From assembly GCF_035594125.1 (NCBI RefSeq), contig NC_087155.1, forward strand, positions 4,334,192 through 4,398,191: 64,000 nt of DNA, in the 5' to 3' direction. Both the position numbers and the translations under genes were made by a program. The notes beneath the pieces are model-generated. The model was not told the DNA's origin, searched no databases, and was given only the letters and a program-made list of their open reading frames with translations. Shown here piece after piece: positions 24,057-35,305 of the stretch. The stretch is from Scylla paramamosain (Eukaryota; Arthropoda; Malacostraca; Decapoda; Portunidae). Positions within the stretch are counted from its first letter, which is position 1, and every line of letters begins with the position of its first letter.

Positions 24057-24628
24057 TCTTCTTCTTCTTCTTCCCAGCTTTTCCCTATTCGGGGTCGCCG
24101 TTGTGAATGAGCCTTCTCCACGTATTTCTATTGTTTGCCATCTCTGGATTTATATTCTTCTCCCCAAGATCTCCGTTTATGCAGTCAATCCATCTTCTTT
24201 TGGGCCGTCCTCTTCTTCTAACTCCCTCCATCTCCATTTCCATGATCTCCCTTCCTACGTGGTCTTCGCCAACTCTTCTTCTCAAGTGTCCATACCACCT
24301 CAACCTTGACTCCTGGATCTTCTTGGAGACTTCAACTACTTTCACCGTTCCTCTTATGTACTTATTCCTAATTCGGTCTGTTCTGTTGACTCCCACCATC
24401 CATCTCAACATCTTCATCTCCGCTACATCCATCTTCCTCTCTTCAATCTTCTTCAAAGGTGCTGCTTCTAGCCCATACATCAAAGCAGGTCTAACGACTG
24501 CTTTGTGGACTTTGCCCTTCACTCTTACTGGTACCCTTCTATCGCATATCACACCCGAAACTTGCCGCCAATTGTTCCAGCCACACTGAATCCGAAAGTT
24601 CACTTCTTTTTCCATTTCCCCTGTCTCA
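24057..24628 (-). mobile_element. RTE-like LINE 3' fragment inserted in hAT-2
   Basis: A 16-bp perfect target duplication (TCTGTCACGTGAATCT at 24041-24056 and 24629-24644) brackets the insert. It ends in a (GAA)n-type tail on the minus strand, seen as (TTC)n at 24057-24072. The size, tail and duplication are those of a strongly 5'-truncated non-LTR insertion. Confidence 0.92.
24085..24628 (-). pseudogene. RTE-type ORF2 C-terminus
   Basis: One open minus-strand frame covers the insert, ending at 24085. It shows GWNNWRQVSGVICDRRVP, VRPALMYGLEA, KMLRWMVGVNRTDRIRN, RGTVKVVEVSKKIQESRLRW and GRPKRRWIDCI. This is the well-known C-terminal region of arthropod RTE-like endonuclease-reverse transcriptases. 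The catalytic reverse transcriptase is lost by truncation. No internal stop is seen, so insertion may be fairly recent relative to hAT-2. Confidence 0.88.
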
Positions 24629-25159
24629 TCTGTCACGTGAATCTACGTCAGTTTAAGAGACTCGGTGACTTTGTCTTGTATAAACATCCCAAGGATACTC
24701 TGGTACTGGTCTGAGATTATTGAGTACAGTGAACTTAACCTCAAGTACTGTGCCTGCAACTGTACACTCATCTTGTCCACCTTGCCAAGAATGTAGTTTA
24801 AGAAGAGTAGCATATGTTTTGTTCCACGTGTTATCATTGTTTTACTTATATTTGCGGCTCCATCAACCTTGTCAGTATCAGCCTCACCTTGAAAAAATAA
24901 AGTTAACGCATCCCATTGCTCCAAAATCCTTGCTACTACTTTCCCTCTTGAGAGCCACCGTGTTTGGGATAGCTTCACCATCTTGTGTCTTGGTGAATCT
25001 ACAACTTCCTGAATTAGCTGGAAATTATGCTGCCTTTTAGAGCTTCGAGAAAAATAGCAGTACACGTCCTTTAAGAAACATTCAAGCCATGATGGTAGCT
25101 CATTGCTTGCGTGACTTGAGCACAGTGAAAACGAATGGCATACATTTCGTGCCCACGAA

Positions 25160-26160
25160 AAAAAAAATTCCCTTGTGGCAGATGATGATTACTAATCCTA
25201 TCACTGGATTAAGAGAAATACAAATATTGACACTTTTATAGATTTTTAATTGATAATGGAATAATCCGAATAATAATATATAAAAAAAAAAGGAATTCAG
25301 AAATACAAAATAAATGGTAGCGTACTCTTCAGTTACATAAAACTACGATGGAGATATTTTCGCGACTACTGAATTGCGGGGGAGAGCAGAGAATAAATAA
25401 ATAAATAACAAATATAACCAAAAAGTATGTATAGACCTGAGGACAGTCTCACACGGTGATCTCGAACCAGGTGGTTACGCTAGTCACGTGGAGAAAACCA
25501 ACAAAAAAGAACGAAAAAATGCGAATATCTATCCACTCAGAAATAGTTTATCAACAGGAATATCTGAGGAGAATCCGAGAGGGTCTGAGGAGAATCCGAG
25601 AGAGTCTGGCTTTAGTAAAATTATTGTTAAACAAACACTTACTTAATATTACAGGAAATGGAGGAGGAGATTATCAGACTGCATGCTCACCTGAAGAGAA
25701 TCCAAGAGGGTCTGGCTTTGCTTGTGAGGAAATCGGCGGGAAACTAAGGATAAAGGTTTCCAATGGGGAAATTTATTAAGAGTTATAATTTTGTTTTTAG
25801 TGGGGGGGGGCGACTAGGTTGTGAGTTCAGGGATGAAAAATATGAATAATTAAGTTACTGTTTACTTTATAGTTGTTACTTTAAGAAGTTTAATTCAATG
25901 GACTTTTGAAATCAATTGGGGAATTAGTCAAAGTCTGGTATCTCTTCCTGGCTTGCGTAGCAACAGGGGTAAGAGGACGGCGAAGCAAAGAAGACTTATT
26001 AGATTCGTCAACCTCATTGGCGCGGCGTAATTATCTGGGATTTGTTTGAGCTGGCTTAAGGGAAGGGGGGGGGTTAGTCACATGGTACTGAGACTCTGGT
26101 CATCCCCGCACATTACATGGGCCTTAGCCTAAAAAAAAAGTAGAAATATACATAATTATT
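25160..26160. mobile_element. about 1 kb of unknown insert in the hAT-2 transposase
   Basis: The transposase frame breaks between FIIGCVC (near 26165) and VCHSFSLC (near 25150), which adjoin in related proteins. The intervening kilobase shows no hAT sequence. It begins near a small palindrome (TTTCGTG-CC-CACGAAA type, 25145-25160) and ends near an A-run (about 26131-26139). It contains an internal duplication of GAGGAGAATCCGAGAG (about 25566 and 25590). Its class is unknown. Exact edges are uncertain by about 20 bp. Confidence 0.5.
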
Positions 26161-26312
26161 TTTCCAGCACTACATACACACCCAATTATGAATACTGATG
26201 GTACATCTTTCTTAAGATGAGTTTGAAACCCGTTGTTTGCTCCTAGCATGATGGAGCAGTTATTACTGGCAAAGCCAATTATGTTCTGCAAAGGTATTTG
26301 CCTTGTCTGAAG

Positions 26313-26346
<34 letters not shown>

Positions 26347-26861
26347 GCTTCATAAAGACCTTCATCAGTTGCGTCTTCCACTTGTACAGTATCTAGGAGG
26401 GCATCAGTTACACACAACCTTTTCTCATCATAAAATCATACCATGAGAGCCAAAACTTGTGACACAGAAACATCAGTACACTCGTCAATAAAAAGGGAAA
26501 ACTTATTTTCTCTACAGATGTTGGTTATCATCTCACGCTCCTCCCATGCAATTCCCTCTTGCATAACGTAAGAAGTCTTAGTTTTTTTTTTTTTTTTCTC
26601 ATGGACATACTTTGTGCCACTCACTGTCTGGGAACATCTTTTTTATTACTGGCACCAAATGATCTACATGAGAAAAGGAGTACCATATTCAGCCATAAAA
26701 CTGTTAAGTAGGAGTTCTGCACAGGCAACTTTGTTAACGCAGGAATCTTGTTCACTCTTTTTCTATGCAAAATTTTCCATACTAACCGTGCTTTTCTTTG
26801 CACTGAAGTTCTCACCATGCTTAACAGACACATTATGATGTAACTGAAATGACTTGTTATT

Positions 26862-26863
26862 TT

Positions 26864-26898
<35 letters not shown>

Positions 26899-26900
26899 TT
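26862..26900. repeat. (TTTA)n microsatellite
   Basis: TTTA repeats inside hAT-2. Confidence 0.9.
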
Positions 26901-27365
26901 TTTTTATTTACAATCACAAATCACTGTGTATTTGTTTGTAGGGTCTGGCTTCACCCATGTACTTAGTTCAGGTTCTTCTAACCACTCACTCTTGAACGCC
27001 TGTTGGTACCAAACTTTTGCCGTTTTATTTGGAGGGATATTAGGTGTAATGGATCCTGGGTCACTCATATCGCATGTCTTGGCAAGGCAGCGAGTTAATC
27101 ACTGAAGAAATACTATCCAGGAGGTACAAGACGATGATGATTTCCGCGATACGGACGGTATACGATTGACTATATAAGCCACTTCTAGGTGTGCCGCTCC
27201 CGGTCCAATACGTGTATTAAGTAAACTGACGGTCACACGCATGTTTCGCATTCAACCTGACATTTACCCACATTTCGAATATTTCATTAGTAAAATATGC
27301 GTGTGGTATATTATGCATAGGACTAAATAGCTATTGGAATAAAAGGACAGAAGCCTGGATTCATT

Positions 27366-27403
27366 TTTATTTATTTATTTATCTTTATTTATTTTTATTT
27401 ATT

Positions 27404-27434
<31 letters not shown>

Positions 27435-27467
27435 TTTTATTTATTTATTTTGTGTGTGTGTGTGTGT
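27366..27467. repeat. (TTTA)n then (GT)n tract
   Basis: Imperfect TTTA repeats about 85 bp long, followed by a short GT run, near the 5' end of hAT-2. Confidence 0.9.
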
Positions 27468-28137
27468 AAAAGAAATATAACAAGATCTCAAAAAGAACAA
27501 ACCTGGCAACCCTGGCAGACGGGGAAGTGTTCGTCCCTCAGTAGGCTACGCATATGTTTTTTTTTTTTTTTTTTCGTATGGTTACTATGATAACGGGCAG
27601 AGGTGTATTGAATGTTGGAAGGGAAAGAGGATAGAGAAGAAAAGGCCGGCACTTGGCCGTTATTTTTGCTGTAATTCGGCTACATTTTGACCAGAATTTG
27701 GCCAAATAATTTGCAGAATATTTCGTTCAGTATTATTTCACATTGAATGTTTTCGGAACGAAGTTTTTTTTTTTTTTGTTATTATGCATTTACCTCCAAA
27801 AAATAGTGAAGACTTGGAAATTCAAAGAATAAAAGCTGTTTTCCCGTTTTAATCCCAGATCCCAAGATCAACTTAAAAATTCCAAGATCTAGGGGAAAAA
27901 AGCCAAGCACTGGCATCACTGCTCTTTAGTGCTGCCCTTTACTCTCTGTGTTGTTCCGTGCTGAGGCATGCAGTAAATAAAGATAGGAGTGACATAAGAA
28001 TCGGTGTTTCGTTACCCTTCTCTCTCAGTAGCCTGTTGAGTCTAGCCCAGGGTTGCCAGATTTTTCAGAGCAAAAGATGCCAAAGTGTTTCCAATAAAGT
28101 GCCAAATAGCACAAAATAGTGCCAAACTTTATAACTC

Positions 28138-28140
<3 letters not shown>

Positions 28141-28236
<96 letters not shown>
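28141..28236. repeat. (AT)n microsatellite
   Basis: Alternating A/T of about 95 bp near the left end of hAT-4, followed by short CA tracts at 28240-28250 and 28296-28322. Confidence 0.95.
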
Positions 28237-28659
28237 TACACACACACACAGATTGAGACGGGACAATACGAGCTTAGCTCATCTCCCATGTCACAACACA
28301 CACACACACACACACACACACACTATATTGCAGATGGTCTGACAAAAGTTAACTGAATAATTACTTGAACACTGTTGCAGGTAATTATATACAAAACTGC
28401 CTATTATAAAACAGCCAGAAAACACCTGCAATATATCGTGGTAACTAGGGTAACATTCCAAACAAGAACATATTTAAAAAAAATCTTTATTACTAGCCAA
28501 ATGGTTATGTGCAAAGTTACAAAAATAGTTAATTCATAAATTTACAATGTTTACCCATAATAATCTTCATAGAGATAGATAATATATATTTTTACTTGTA
28601 CATGTACATTTTCAAGATGAACCAATCTAAGCACTCCGTTCACATTAGGCTAATTATTG

Positions 28660-29310
28660 ATCTTAAAGTTATAATGAAAGACCATTCCCTATATCTCCAC
28701 ATTTCCACAAAACATTCTAAATAAAGCATATGTAATTATTTGGCATTAATTGTTCTTTTAATAGTAATGAGATCATTCCTTACAGCCCCACATTGGCACA
28801 CAACACTCAAAATAAAGCATATATATATATTCTTATAATATTAATGAGATAATTCCTTAAAGCCCAACATTGCCACACAACACTCAAAATAAAGCATACC
28901 ATAGACTAGGAGCATACAAATCTATTTGGCATTAACTGTTCTTATAATAGTAATGAGATAATTCCTTAAAGCCCAACATTGCCACACAACACTCAAAATA
29001 TAAATCTAGTTGGCATTAATTGTTCTTATAATAGTAATGAGATAATTCCTTAAAGCCCAACATTGCCACATATCACTCAAAATATAGCATATAAATCTAT
29101 TTGGCATTAATTATTCTTATAATAGCAATGAGATAATTCCTTAAAGCCCAACATTGCCAAACAACACTCAAAATACAAATATATTTGGCATTAATTGTTC
29201 TCTAATAGTAATGAGACCATTCCTCACAGCTCCACACATTCACTCAACACTCAAAATAAAGCATAAGAAACCATTTGGCATTAATTGTTCTCTAATAGTA
29301 ATGAGATCAC
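28660..29310. repeat. minisatellite, about 84-93 bp period, about seven units
   Basis: Units share TTTGGCATTAATTGTTCT, AATAGTAATGAGAT and CACTCAAAATA. The TTGGCATTAA landmark recurs at about 28740, 28926, 29010, 29101, 29185 and 29275; one unit near 28830 lacks it. The length difference between units comes mainly from the AAAGCAT segment. Confidence 0.88.
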
Positions 29311-29324
29311 TGAAATATCACAAT

Positions 29325-29633
29325 TCAAACATATTCAGTTATGTCGTCTTCGTCCATGTCATCACCATCATTGTTTTTGTTATATATATCTGAATTAAAT
29401 AACTTGAGCATTTCCTGAGATGGGACAAAATCTTTACAACACAATCCTCTAAATTGAAGGTGACATCTGATCCTACAAATTGCATCTAACATCTTTGTTC
29501 TCATTCTATTTCTCAATTTAGATTTTACATTAGTTACATGGGAAAATATTCTCTCTACAATTGCATTGCTAGCTGGAGTAACCAGAGAAGAAAGTGCCCA
29601 CTTTGATAATTCCTGGAATGGGTTTTCACCCAT
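29325..29633 (-). pseudogene. hAT-4 transposase C-terminal dimerisation domain
   Basis: The minus-strand frame contains LVTPASNAIVERIFSHV, KSKLRNRM and ICRIRCHLQFRG. This is the hAT C-terminal region in which P-S-N/S-x3-ER-x-FS is the family hallmark. The end is acidic (DDGDDMDEDD). The N-terminal finger and catalytic core are missing, replaced to the left by the minisatellite. It differs clearly from the hAT-2 version (SSACVERVFSQ), so the two elements are different families. Confidence 0.85.
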
Positions 29634-29872
29634 TCCATACAGATTGCGCTGTTTGTTGATGTTTTCATTTCTTCCATCAGTAATGATGGTGCTAACAATG
29701 CATTAGGCATTTCGAAATTTCAGAAAAATGGCTAGTGAATGATTTTTATCGAAAAATGCCAAAAAAGTGCCAAGATGCCAACTTGATTTTTTGGATGCCA
29801 AACGCATTGAAAAAGTGCCAAATTTATAGATTTTGGCACCAAAAGTGCCAATCTGGCAACCCTGGTCTAGCC

Positions 29873-30480
29873 TGTGTGTGTGCTCACCGCCTTGCTCCTC
29901 GCTAGTCAAAAGACCCGGTGGTGGCCGACCCTTGGCTGTGTTAAGTAAGTACCTGAAGGCGGCCGTGTCACAACAGTATCAAGGAGTTGAACATGATGTA
30001 TTCATCACCAAGACCAAGACCAATGAATGCGAAGGTCGGGCATTTTGAGGGGTTCATACTTACCGCTACCGAGTATCTTAGTTCATTGCCATTGACCTTT
30101 TTAAGCATGGTTCACAGCTGTTATGCAGTTGGGGGAGGGTAGTGTGTCATTTTATCAGTTCCCAGCCAATCTAAATAGTCAGTACCGATAAGCTCATAAC
30201 TACACTTGGAGAATGTAAAATTAACACAATATCAGTACCTTACATGAAGTTCATGTTACACTACAGTATGAGTCAAATATACTGGATCATGATTTATGCG
30301 TATCATCATTTAAATCTGTGAACAGTATCACAGAACAAAGTGTTACAGCAGCAGTCCATGTGGCCGTAAGTACAGATTACACTGTACTTTCTGATAATAT
30401 TAACAATCATTGGACATAGTGAAATAGCAAGTTACTTTCAATCAGACACACGAGTAAAGCACAGAATACCGAATATAATA
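29873..30480. other. no recognisable gene
   Basis: No family was recognised. Sequence around 27930-28039 and 29873-29960 was contiguous before hAT-4 landed. It includes an AATAAAG and a CCTTCTCTCTCAG, so it might be part of an older unrecognised element. Confidence 0.35.
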
Positions 30481-30489
30481 CCTCGGTTA

Positions 30490-31011
30490 CTACTTCACTG
30501 ATTGATATCAGTCAGGAATATATTAATTCTCTTGAATTTGAATGTCAGTCACTTAGGAATAAATGTCACAAATTAGAAGGAAAAAAAATACTAGATTGTC
30601 ATTGTCTGAAAGATCATTTAAAAGTAATAATGTGAAAGTAAAGAATTACACTGGGATGCCAACATTTCATGCTTTATGCATATCATTAGTGATTAGTTGA
30701 AGGGAGCATCTTGTTTAACTGCATATCAGCAATTTATAATAATCCTCTTGAGAATTGGCCACAATGTAAATGTCCATGACTTAGGCTACAGATTTGCTGT
30801 GAGTAGCTTGACAGTCTTTCGCACTTTTAATCATCTTATTCATGTTTGCTTTTCTCATTTGATACCATTGTTAGTTTATTGGTCTGACAGTGAACATACT
30901 AGAAATAACCTTCCTATGGTCATTAAAAATGAATTTCGAAGGTGTATTGCAATAGTTGTTTGCTTTGAGATAAATACTGAAAGGCCAAGTTAGGTTTATC
31001 AGTGTTATCAG
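30490..31011 (+). pseudogene. Harbinger/ISL2EU-like transposase fragment (DDE_4 type)
   Basis: Frames in order give a coiled-coil-like segment (EYINSLEFECQSLRNK), then NYTGMPTFHALC, then LTAYQQFIIILLRIGHNVNV with DLGYRFAVSSLTVFRTF, and finally NEFRRCIAIVVCFEINTERPS. The YTG-P motif, the helix-turn-helix (vHDLgyRFavSsltV) and the CFEI-ERPS strand match the region before the DDE catalytic strands in ISL2EU and THAP-linked Harbinger-type transposases. In relatives the strand carries Asp (I-D-C); here it reads VVC. The match stops at 31011, just before the LINE. Confidence 0.65.
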
Positions 31012-31225
31012 ATTGATTGGTTGGTGGCGTTTGTGGCGAGCGGACGTGTTTATTGTGGCTCCTGCACTAAATTGTTAATAGTTCATGTCTAGTCTAGCTA
31101 ATGGTTAATAGAAGTCACTGAGGTCCAGTGAAACATAGTTGATAAAAACAACATAGCAAAAAAATAAAAGATCGCTTACATTCCCTGTCCCTGCCTCAAC
31201 AATCATCTGATAAACCATAACAAAT

Positions 31226-32201
31226 ATGGCGGACGGAAGCCCTACAAACTCCGTGAGTACAAATCAACATTGTGGTACTTGTAACTCTGAAGTAAAGGAT
31301 AAAGACAAAGCACTACAATGTGAAATATGTGACCGTTGGTTTCACATCAAATGCGAAAAGATGCCTAGCAATGTTTATGATTATATGGTAAATAAAGAAG
31401 CAGGACAGCAGCTCCATTGGAACTGTGCAGCCTGCAAACATGGTCATGAGAAACTATTTCAATATCTCAAAAAAATAGAAACCCAACAGGTAGAGCTAGC
31501 AGAAACTTTTTATGAAATTAAGGAAACCTCTGACAAAAAAAACTAAACTCATAGTGGACGAACTGTCCTCTGTCAAAGTAATTATCCAAGAGGAAATTTC
31601 TGCCAAGAATAATTTTGATAAGAGACTAGGGAACATACATGCACAAAGCTCATCCTTAAACTGCACTACATCTGAACCTGCTATTAAAAGTCTCACTGGT
31701 TCACACTTGCCCACAGGAACCGTATCAGATGTTATTAAAGAAATGGAAGAGAGAAGGGCAAGGGAGAACAATGTTGTTATCTATGGAATTGAAGAATTTG
31801 ATTCAAACAACTCCAATGAGAAAAACCAACACGACAACACCACTGTAAAGGAAATTCTTTAAGTATGCAACACTCCTCCTGACAGTGTAGTTACAACACG
31901 GCGTCTAGGACAATATAATCCAGAGATGCGTAAGAGACCAATTCTCGTTGTCCTCGATGATGCAGGAAAGAAAGGCCAGCTCTTCAAGAATGCAAAAAAT
32001 CTCCCCACCATTCAAAAATTCTCTCAAGTTATAATATCCAATGATCTAACAAAGCAACAACGTTTGGAAGACACCACACTCAGAAACAAAGCAAAAAATT
32101 TGACAAGTGTGAAGGGAGAAAAACATGTGGTACGTGGTCCACCATGGGCAAGGAGAATAGTGAAAATAGGAACACCAGGCAACCAGACAGTAACTTCATA
32201 A
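31226..32201 (+). pseudogene. CR1-like ORF1 with PHD finger
   Basis: ATG 31226 (ACAAATGG context) opens a protein whose first 70 residues form a C4HC3 PHD finger: C16, C19, C32, C35, H40, C43, C67 and C70. A coiled-coil region follows (KKIETQQVELAETFYEIKE). PHD fingers plus coiled coils occur in ORF1 proteins of CR1/L2-type LINEs, thought to act in the ribonucleoprotein. The frame breaks at an A-run near 31536-31543 and continues in the next frame. TAA at 31860 then interrupts it before NNDLTKQQRL-like sequence and the basic C-terminus. Confidence 0.75.
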
Positions 32202-35200
32202 AACCTCCCAAATGGACAAATGCTAATGTACATAATGTAAATAGTTCATGTTCTGGTATCAGGGTGTTGTATACAAATGCTGATCAACTTATGAATAAGT
32301 TAAACGAACTTTGTGCTCGAATTCAAGAGGACAAACCTAGAATAGTAGATATTACAGAAGTAAAACCCAAAAACCCTAATTGCATGTACAAAGAATCAGA
32401 ATTTAATATCACTGAAGTATACGAATATAAAACTTTTCAAAAAATCTTTCAGAAACTTGGGGTAGAGGCCTTATACTGTACATAGATCCAACACTGAACG
32501 CAAGAGAGATAACTCTCAGTACATCACACCAAGAAAACCTTTTTGTTGAAATTGAACTACTGGACAATGACAGACTATTGGTGGGATTAATCTACAGATC
32601 ACCATCTACTGCAGCAGAAAATGACATCATACACACACTAATCAATGAGGCATGCAGTAAGAACTACACTCACATCCTACTTATGGGAGACTTCAACCTT
32701 CCAAATATAGACTGGAAACTATTGACGACCAAAACAAAAGACCCTGAAGCAACCAATTCCAAATTCGTAGAATGTACGAGTATTCAGGATAACTTCCTGT
32801 ACTAACATATTCACAAACCAACATGATAAAGAGGAGATGAACTTGCCTCAACACTTGACTTAATACTCACAAATGAAGAGGGCATGATTGAAGGTCTCAT
32901 ATACCAAAGCCCACTTGGGAACAGTGACCATACTGTCCTAGTTTTTAACTACTTATGTTACACAGAAAAAAGAGGATCACATAAAATAAGAATACACTAT
33001 AAAAAAGCTGACTTTATCAAGATTAATAAGTTCATTAAAGAGTATCCATGGGATAAGCTGTTACACCACAACAATAGCATTGACAAAAATTGGGATTTAT
33101 TTCTGCAAGAATATAGAAAGCTGGAAGAAGAGATACCCAAGATCAAAGTAGGAAGCAAAGTAAAACGCTTCAGATACCCTGTCGATGAAAGGACTAGAGA
33201 AAAAATCAAAGAAAAACATAAGCTAGCAAGGAAAATATATGATAAAGGTAACACTGACCCTCAACTACGAGCTCAATTCAACAGACTTCGCAATCAAGTT
33301 CGATTTGCCACACGTCAAGCAAGGAAAACATTTGAACGAGAACTTTCGATCAAATCAAAACAAAACCAGAAAGCCACCTGGGACTACATCAGAACAAAAT
33401 AAAAAACCAAGCCCTCTATAGGTGACTTATATTTTGATCCTCAGGATCCTAACTCTGAGAAAGCCATAGAAGACCATCAGAAGGCAAACATTTTAGCTAA
33501 GCACTTTAGCAGTGTCTTCAATGCAGAAGAGGAGGGGGACATACCACTGTTACCCAACAGGGAAATACTCCACCCCATGGAAGACCTACATATCACCGAG
33601 GACAGCGTGCAAAAAATGTTGGAACAATTGGACCCTAACAAGTCACCCGGTCTAGATGGAATTCATCCCCGTTTCCTGAACAAAACTGCGGAGACACTGT
33701 GTGTTCCCCTAAAGTCACTTTTCCAACACTCCGTGAACACAGGAACGGTACCACAAGATTGGAAAGATGCCAATATTTGTGCTATTTTCAAAAAAGGAGA
33801 CACCCATGATGCGGGAAATTATCGACCAATTAGTCTGACATCTGTTGTTAGTAGACTTCTTGAAAAAATAATAAGGAATCACCTAATGAACCATATGTCA
33901 CAAAATAACCTTTTCTCAAATAAACAATTTGGTTTCCTAAAAGGGAGATCTACCACTCTTCAACTCCTCACAGTATTGGATTCTTGGACGGAAGCCCTGG
34001 ACAGTGGTAGCTCAATTGACGTGGTATACACAGACTTCCAAAAAGCTTTTGATAGAGTTCCCCATCAGAGGTTGTTGAACAAACTAAAGGCATATGGAAT
34101 TGAGGGTTCTATGGAAGCCTGGATTAGGTCATTCTTACTAAAAAGACACCAAAAAGTAACAGTAAATGGAGAAGAGTCACAATGGCAACAAGTAAAATCA
34201 GGTATACCTCAAGGCACTGTCTTGGGACCATTCCTGTTTCTACTTTATATAAATGATCTACCTGACTTCATTTCCACCAACATATATCTCTATGCTGATG
34301 ATGCTAAGCTCTTTAACATAATTAACAACCAACATGATATTAGCACATTGCAATCCGACATCACAGCATTAGAAGATTGGAGTAATTTGTGGCAACTTAA
34401 CATCCACCCAGGGAAATGTAAATATATGCATGTCGGAAGAGGCTTGCCAGCAAACCCCCCCATACATGATTTACAACTCAACCATCCAGCAAGTAACACA
34501 TGAAAAGGATATTGGTATTATATTCGATGAGAAATTAAAATTTGAAGAACATATACTCTCCAAAGTAAAGACTGCTAACTCTATGATGAGAATTATAAGA
34601 AGAACCTTCCAATTTTTAAATGCCGAAATCTTTTTGCCACTCTATAAATCAATGGTAAGGTCACATCTTGATTTTGCTAGCCCTGTCTGGAGGCCTCATA
34701 ACATGTACTTGATTAATAAAATTGAGGGAGTGCAGCGCCGAGCTACCAAGCAATTACCAGAAATGAAAGGTTTGTCCTACCCTGAAAGGCTACAGGCCAT
34801 TAACTTAGCATCTCTGCGATACAGGGCTCTACGGGCTGATATGATAGAACTTTATAAAATGTTACATGGCCACTACAACAACAATCTATGTAATATAGTC
34901 CAACTATGGAGCGAAACCAGCAGCCGCACAGGACCAAGGGGACATAGCTTAAAACTATATCCAAAACCCTCAAGATCTACCATGAGGAAAGAGTCATTTA
35001 CACTTCGCTCTGTTAAAGTATGGAATACACTGTCAGAAGAGGTTGTCTCAAGTTCATCATTAAACATTTTCAAAAACCGGCTAGATAAATACTGGGCAGG
35101 ATTAGAGATAAAGTATTCCAATTACCAAGCAGACATTTTAAGCATAGCGGAGCATACTCGTAATGCACGTGAACCCTCCAACACTGTCCGCGCCACAGCC

Positions 35201-35284
35201 ATCAACCACAGAGTGCAGCCTATTATATATAACAAAGAGTCCAGCATAGAGGAAATTAATTCCTGGACTGGAGATCATCTATAA
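32144..35284 (+). pseudogene. CR1-like ORF2: endonuclease and reverse transcriptase
   Basis: ATG 32144 overlaps the end of ORF1. The endonuclease shows GIRVLYTNADQLMNKLNEL, LLMGDFNLPNIDW (about 32678-32716) and NSDHTVLVF (about 32920-32945). The reverse transcriptase spans 33577-34503 with KAFDRVPHQRLLNKL, GIPQGTVLGPFLFLLYINDL and the catalytic LYADDAKLF (about 34288-34314). The C-terminal region (34504-35284) has SMVRSHLDFASPVW. Breaks: frameshift near 32462, TAA at 32803 and further stops to 32840, TAA near 33400, and frameshift near 34440-34500. The long reverse-transcriptase block itself is uninterrupted. Confidence 0.88.
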
Positions 35285-35305
35285 GTATCTATAAGTAAGT
35301 ATAAG

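Larger units (their letters stand above)
23381..26833 (-). pseudogene. hAT-2 transposase, interrupted and frameshifted
   Basis: Minus-strand pieces are in hAT order: an N-terminal region (26833-26621), KFSLFIDECTDVSVSQ with the first catalytic Asp (about 26440-26515) and IIGFASNNCSIMLG with GFQTHLKKDVP (about 26170-26290). HASNELPSWLECFLKDV and TRWLSRGKVVARILEQWDAL follow (24900-25130), and the C-terminal dimerisation motif LALPHSSACVERVFSQ lies near 23556-23605. In IIGFASNN an N stands where active relatives have D. A poly-Lys run encoded by a T-tract (26319-26342) and a TGA near 26436 are further lesions. The protein resembles the KIAA1586/SCAND3-like hAT branch. Confidence 0.85.
23099..27921 (-). 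mobile_element. hAT-2: large hAT transposon carrying later insertions
   Basis: The ends are CAGTGTTGCCAGTG (23099) and CACTGGCATCACTG (to 27921), inverted with one mismatch. Subterminal CCAAGATCAAC and AATTCCAAGAT occur at both ends in inverted order. Flanks CCCTATAG (23091-23098) and CTCTTTAG (27922-27929) agree at 6 of 8. A minus-strand transposase spans the middle. A LINE (24057-24628) and about 1 kb of unknown sequence (about 25160-26160) interrupt it. Confidence 0.9.
28048..29864 (-). mobile_element. hAT-4: defective hAT element with internal minisatellite
   Basis: The left end is CAGGGTTGCCAGATT and the right end AATCTGGCAACCCTG, a perfect 15-bp inverted pair. GTCTAGCC occurs at both 28040-28047 and 29865-29872, a perfect 8-bp target duplication. 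GTGCCAAA-like words fill both subterminal regions. Inside are an (AT)n, a minisatellite and a C-terminal transposase fragment on the minus strand. Confidence 0.95.
31012..35305 (+). mobile_element. CR1-like LINE, near full length (about 4.3 kb)
   Basis: The element has a PHD-finger ORF1 (31226-32201), an overlapping ORF2 with endonuclease and reverse transcriptase (32144-35284), and a 3' end of short repeats built on CTATAAGTA (about 35278-35305). Short tandem repeats instead of poly(A) are typical of CR1-type LINEs. The 5' edge is set only by loss of the Harbinger-like match and could be up to 150 bp further right. The 3' end abuts the BEL-1 LTR. Confidence 0.8.

Noticed and set aside
27930..30060. 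Possible LTR retrotransposon end around hAT-4 (AATAAAG, then TCTCTCAG and GGTGGTGGCCGA)
   Set aside because: No second LTR, no gag or pol, and the would-be primer site cannot be matched to a tRNA by eye.
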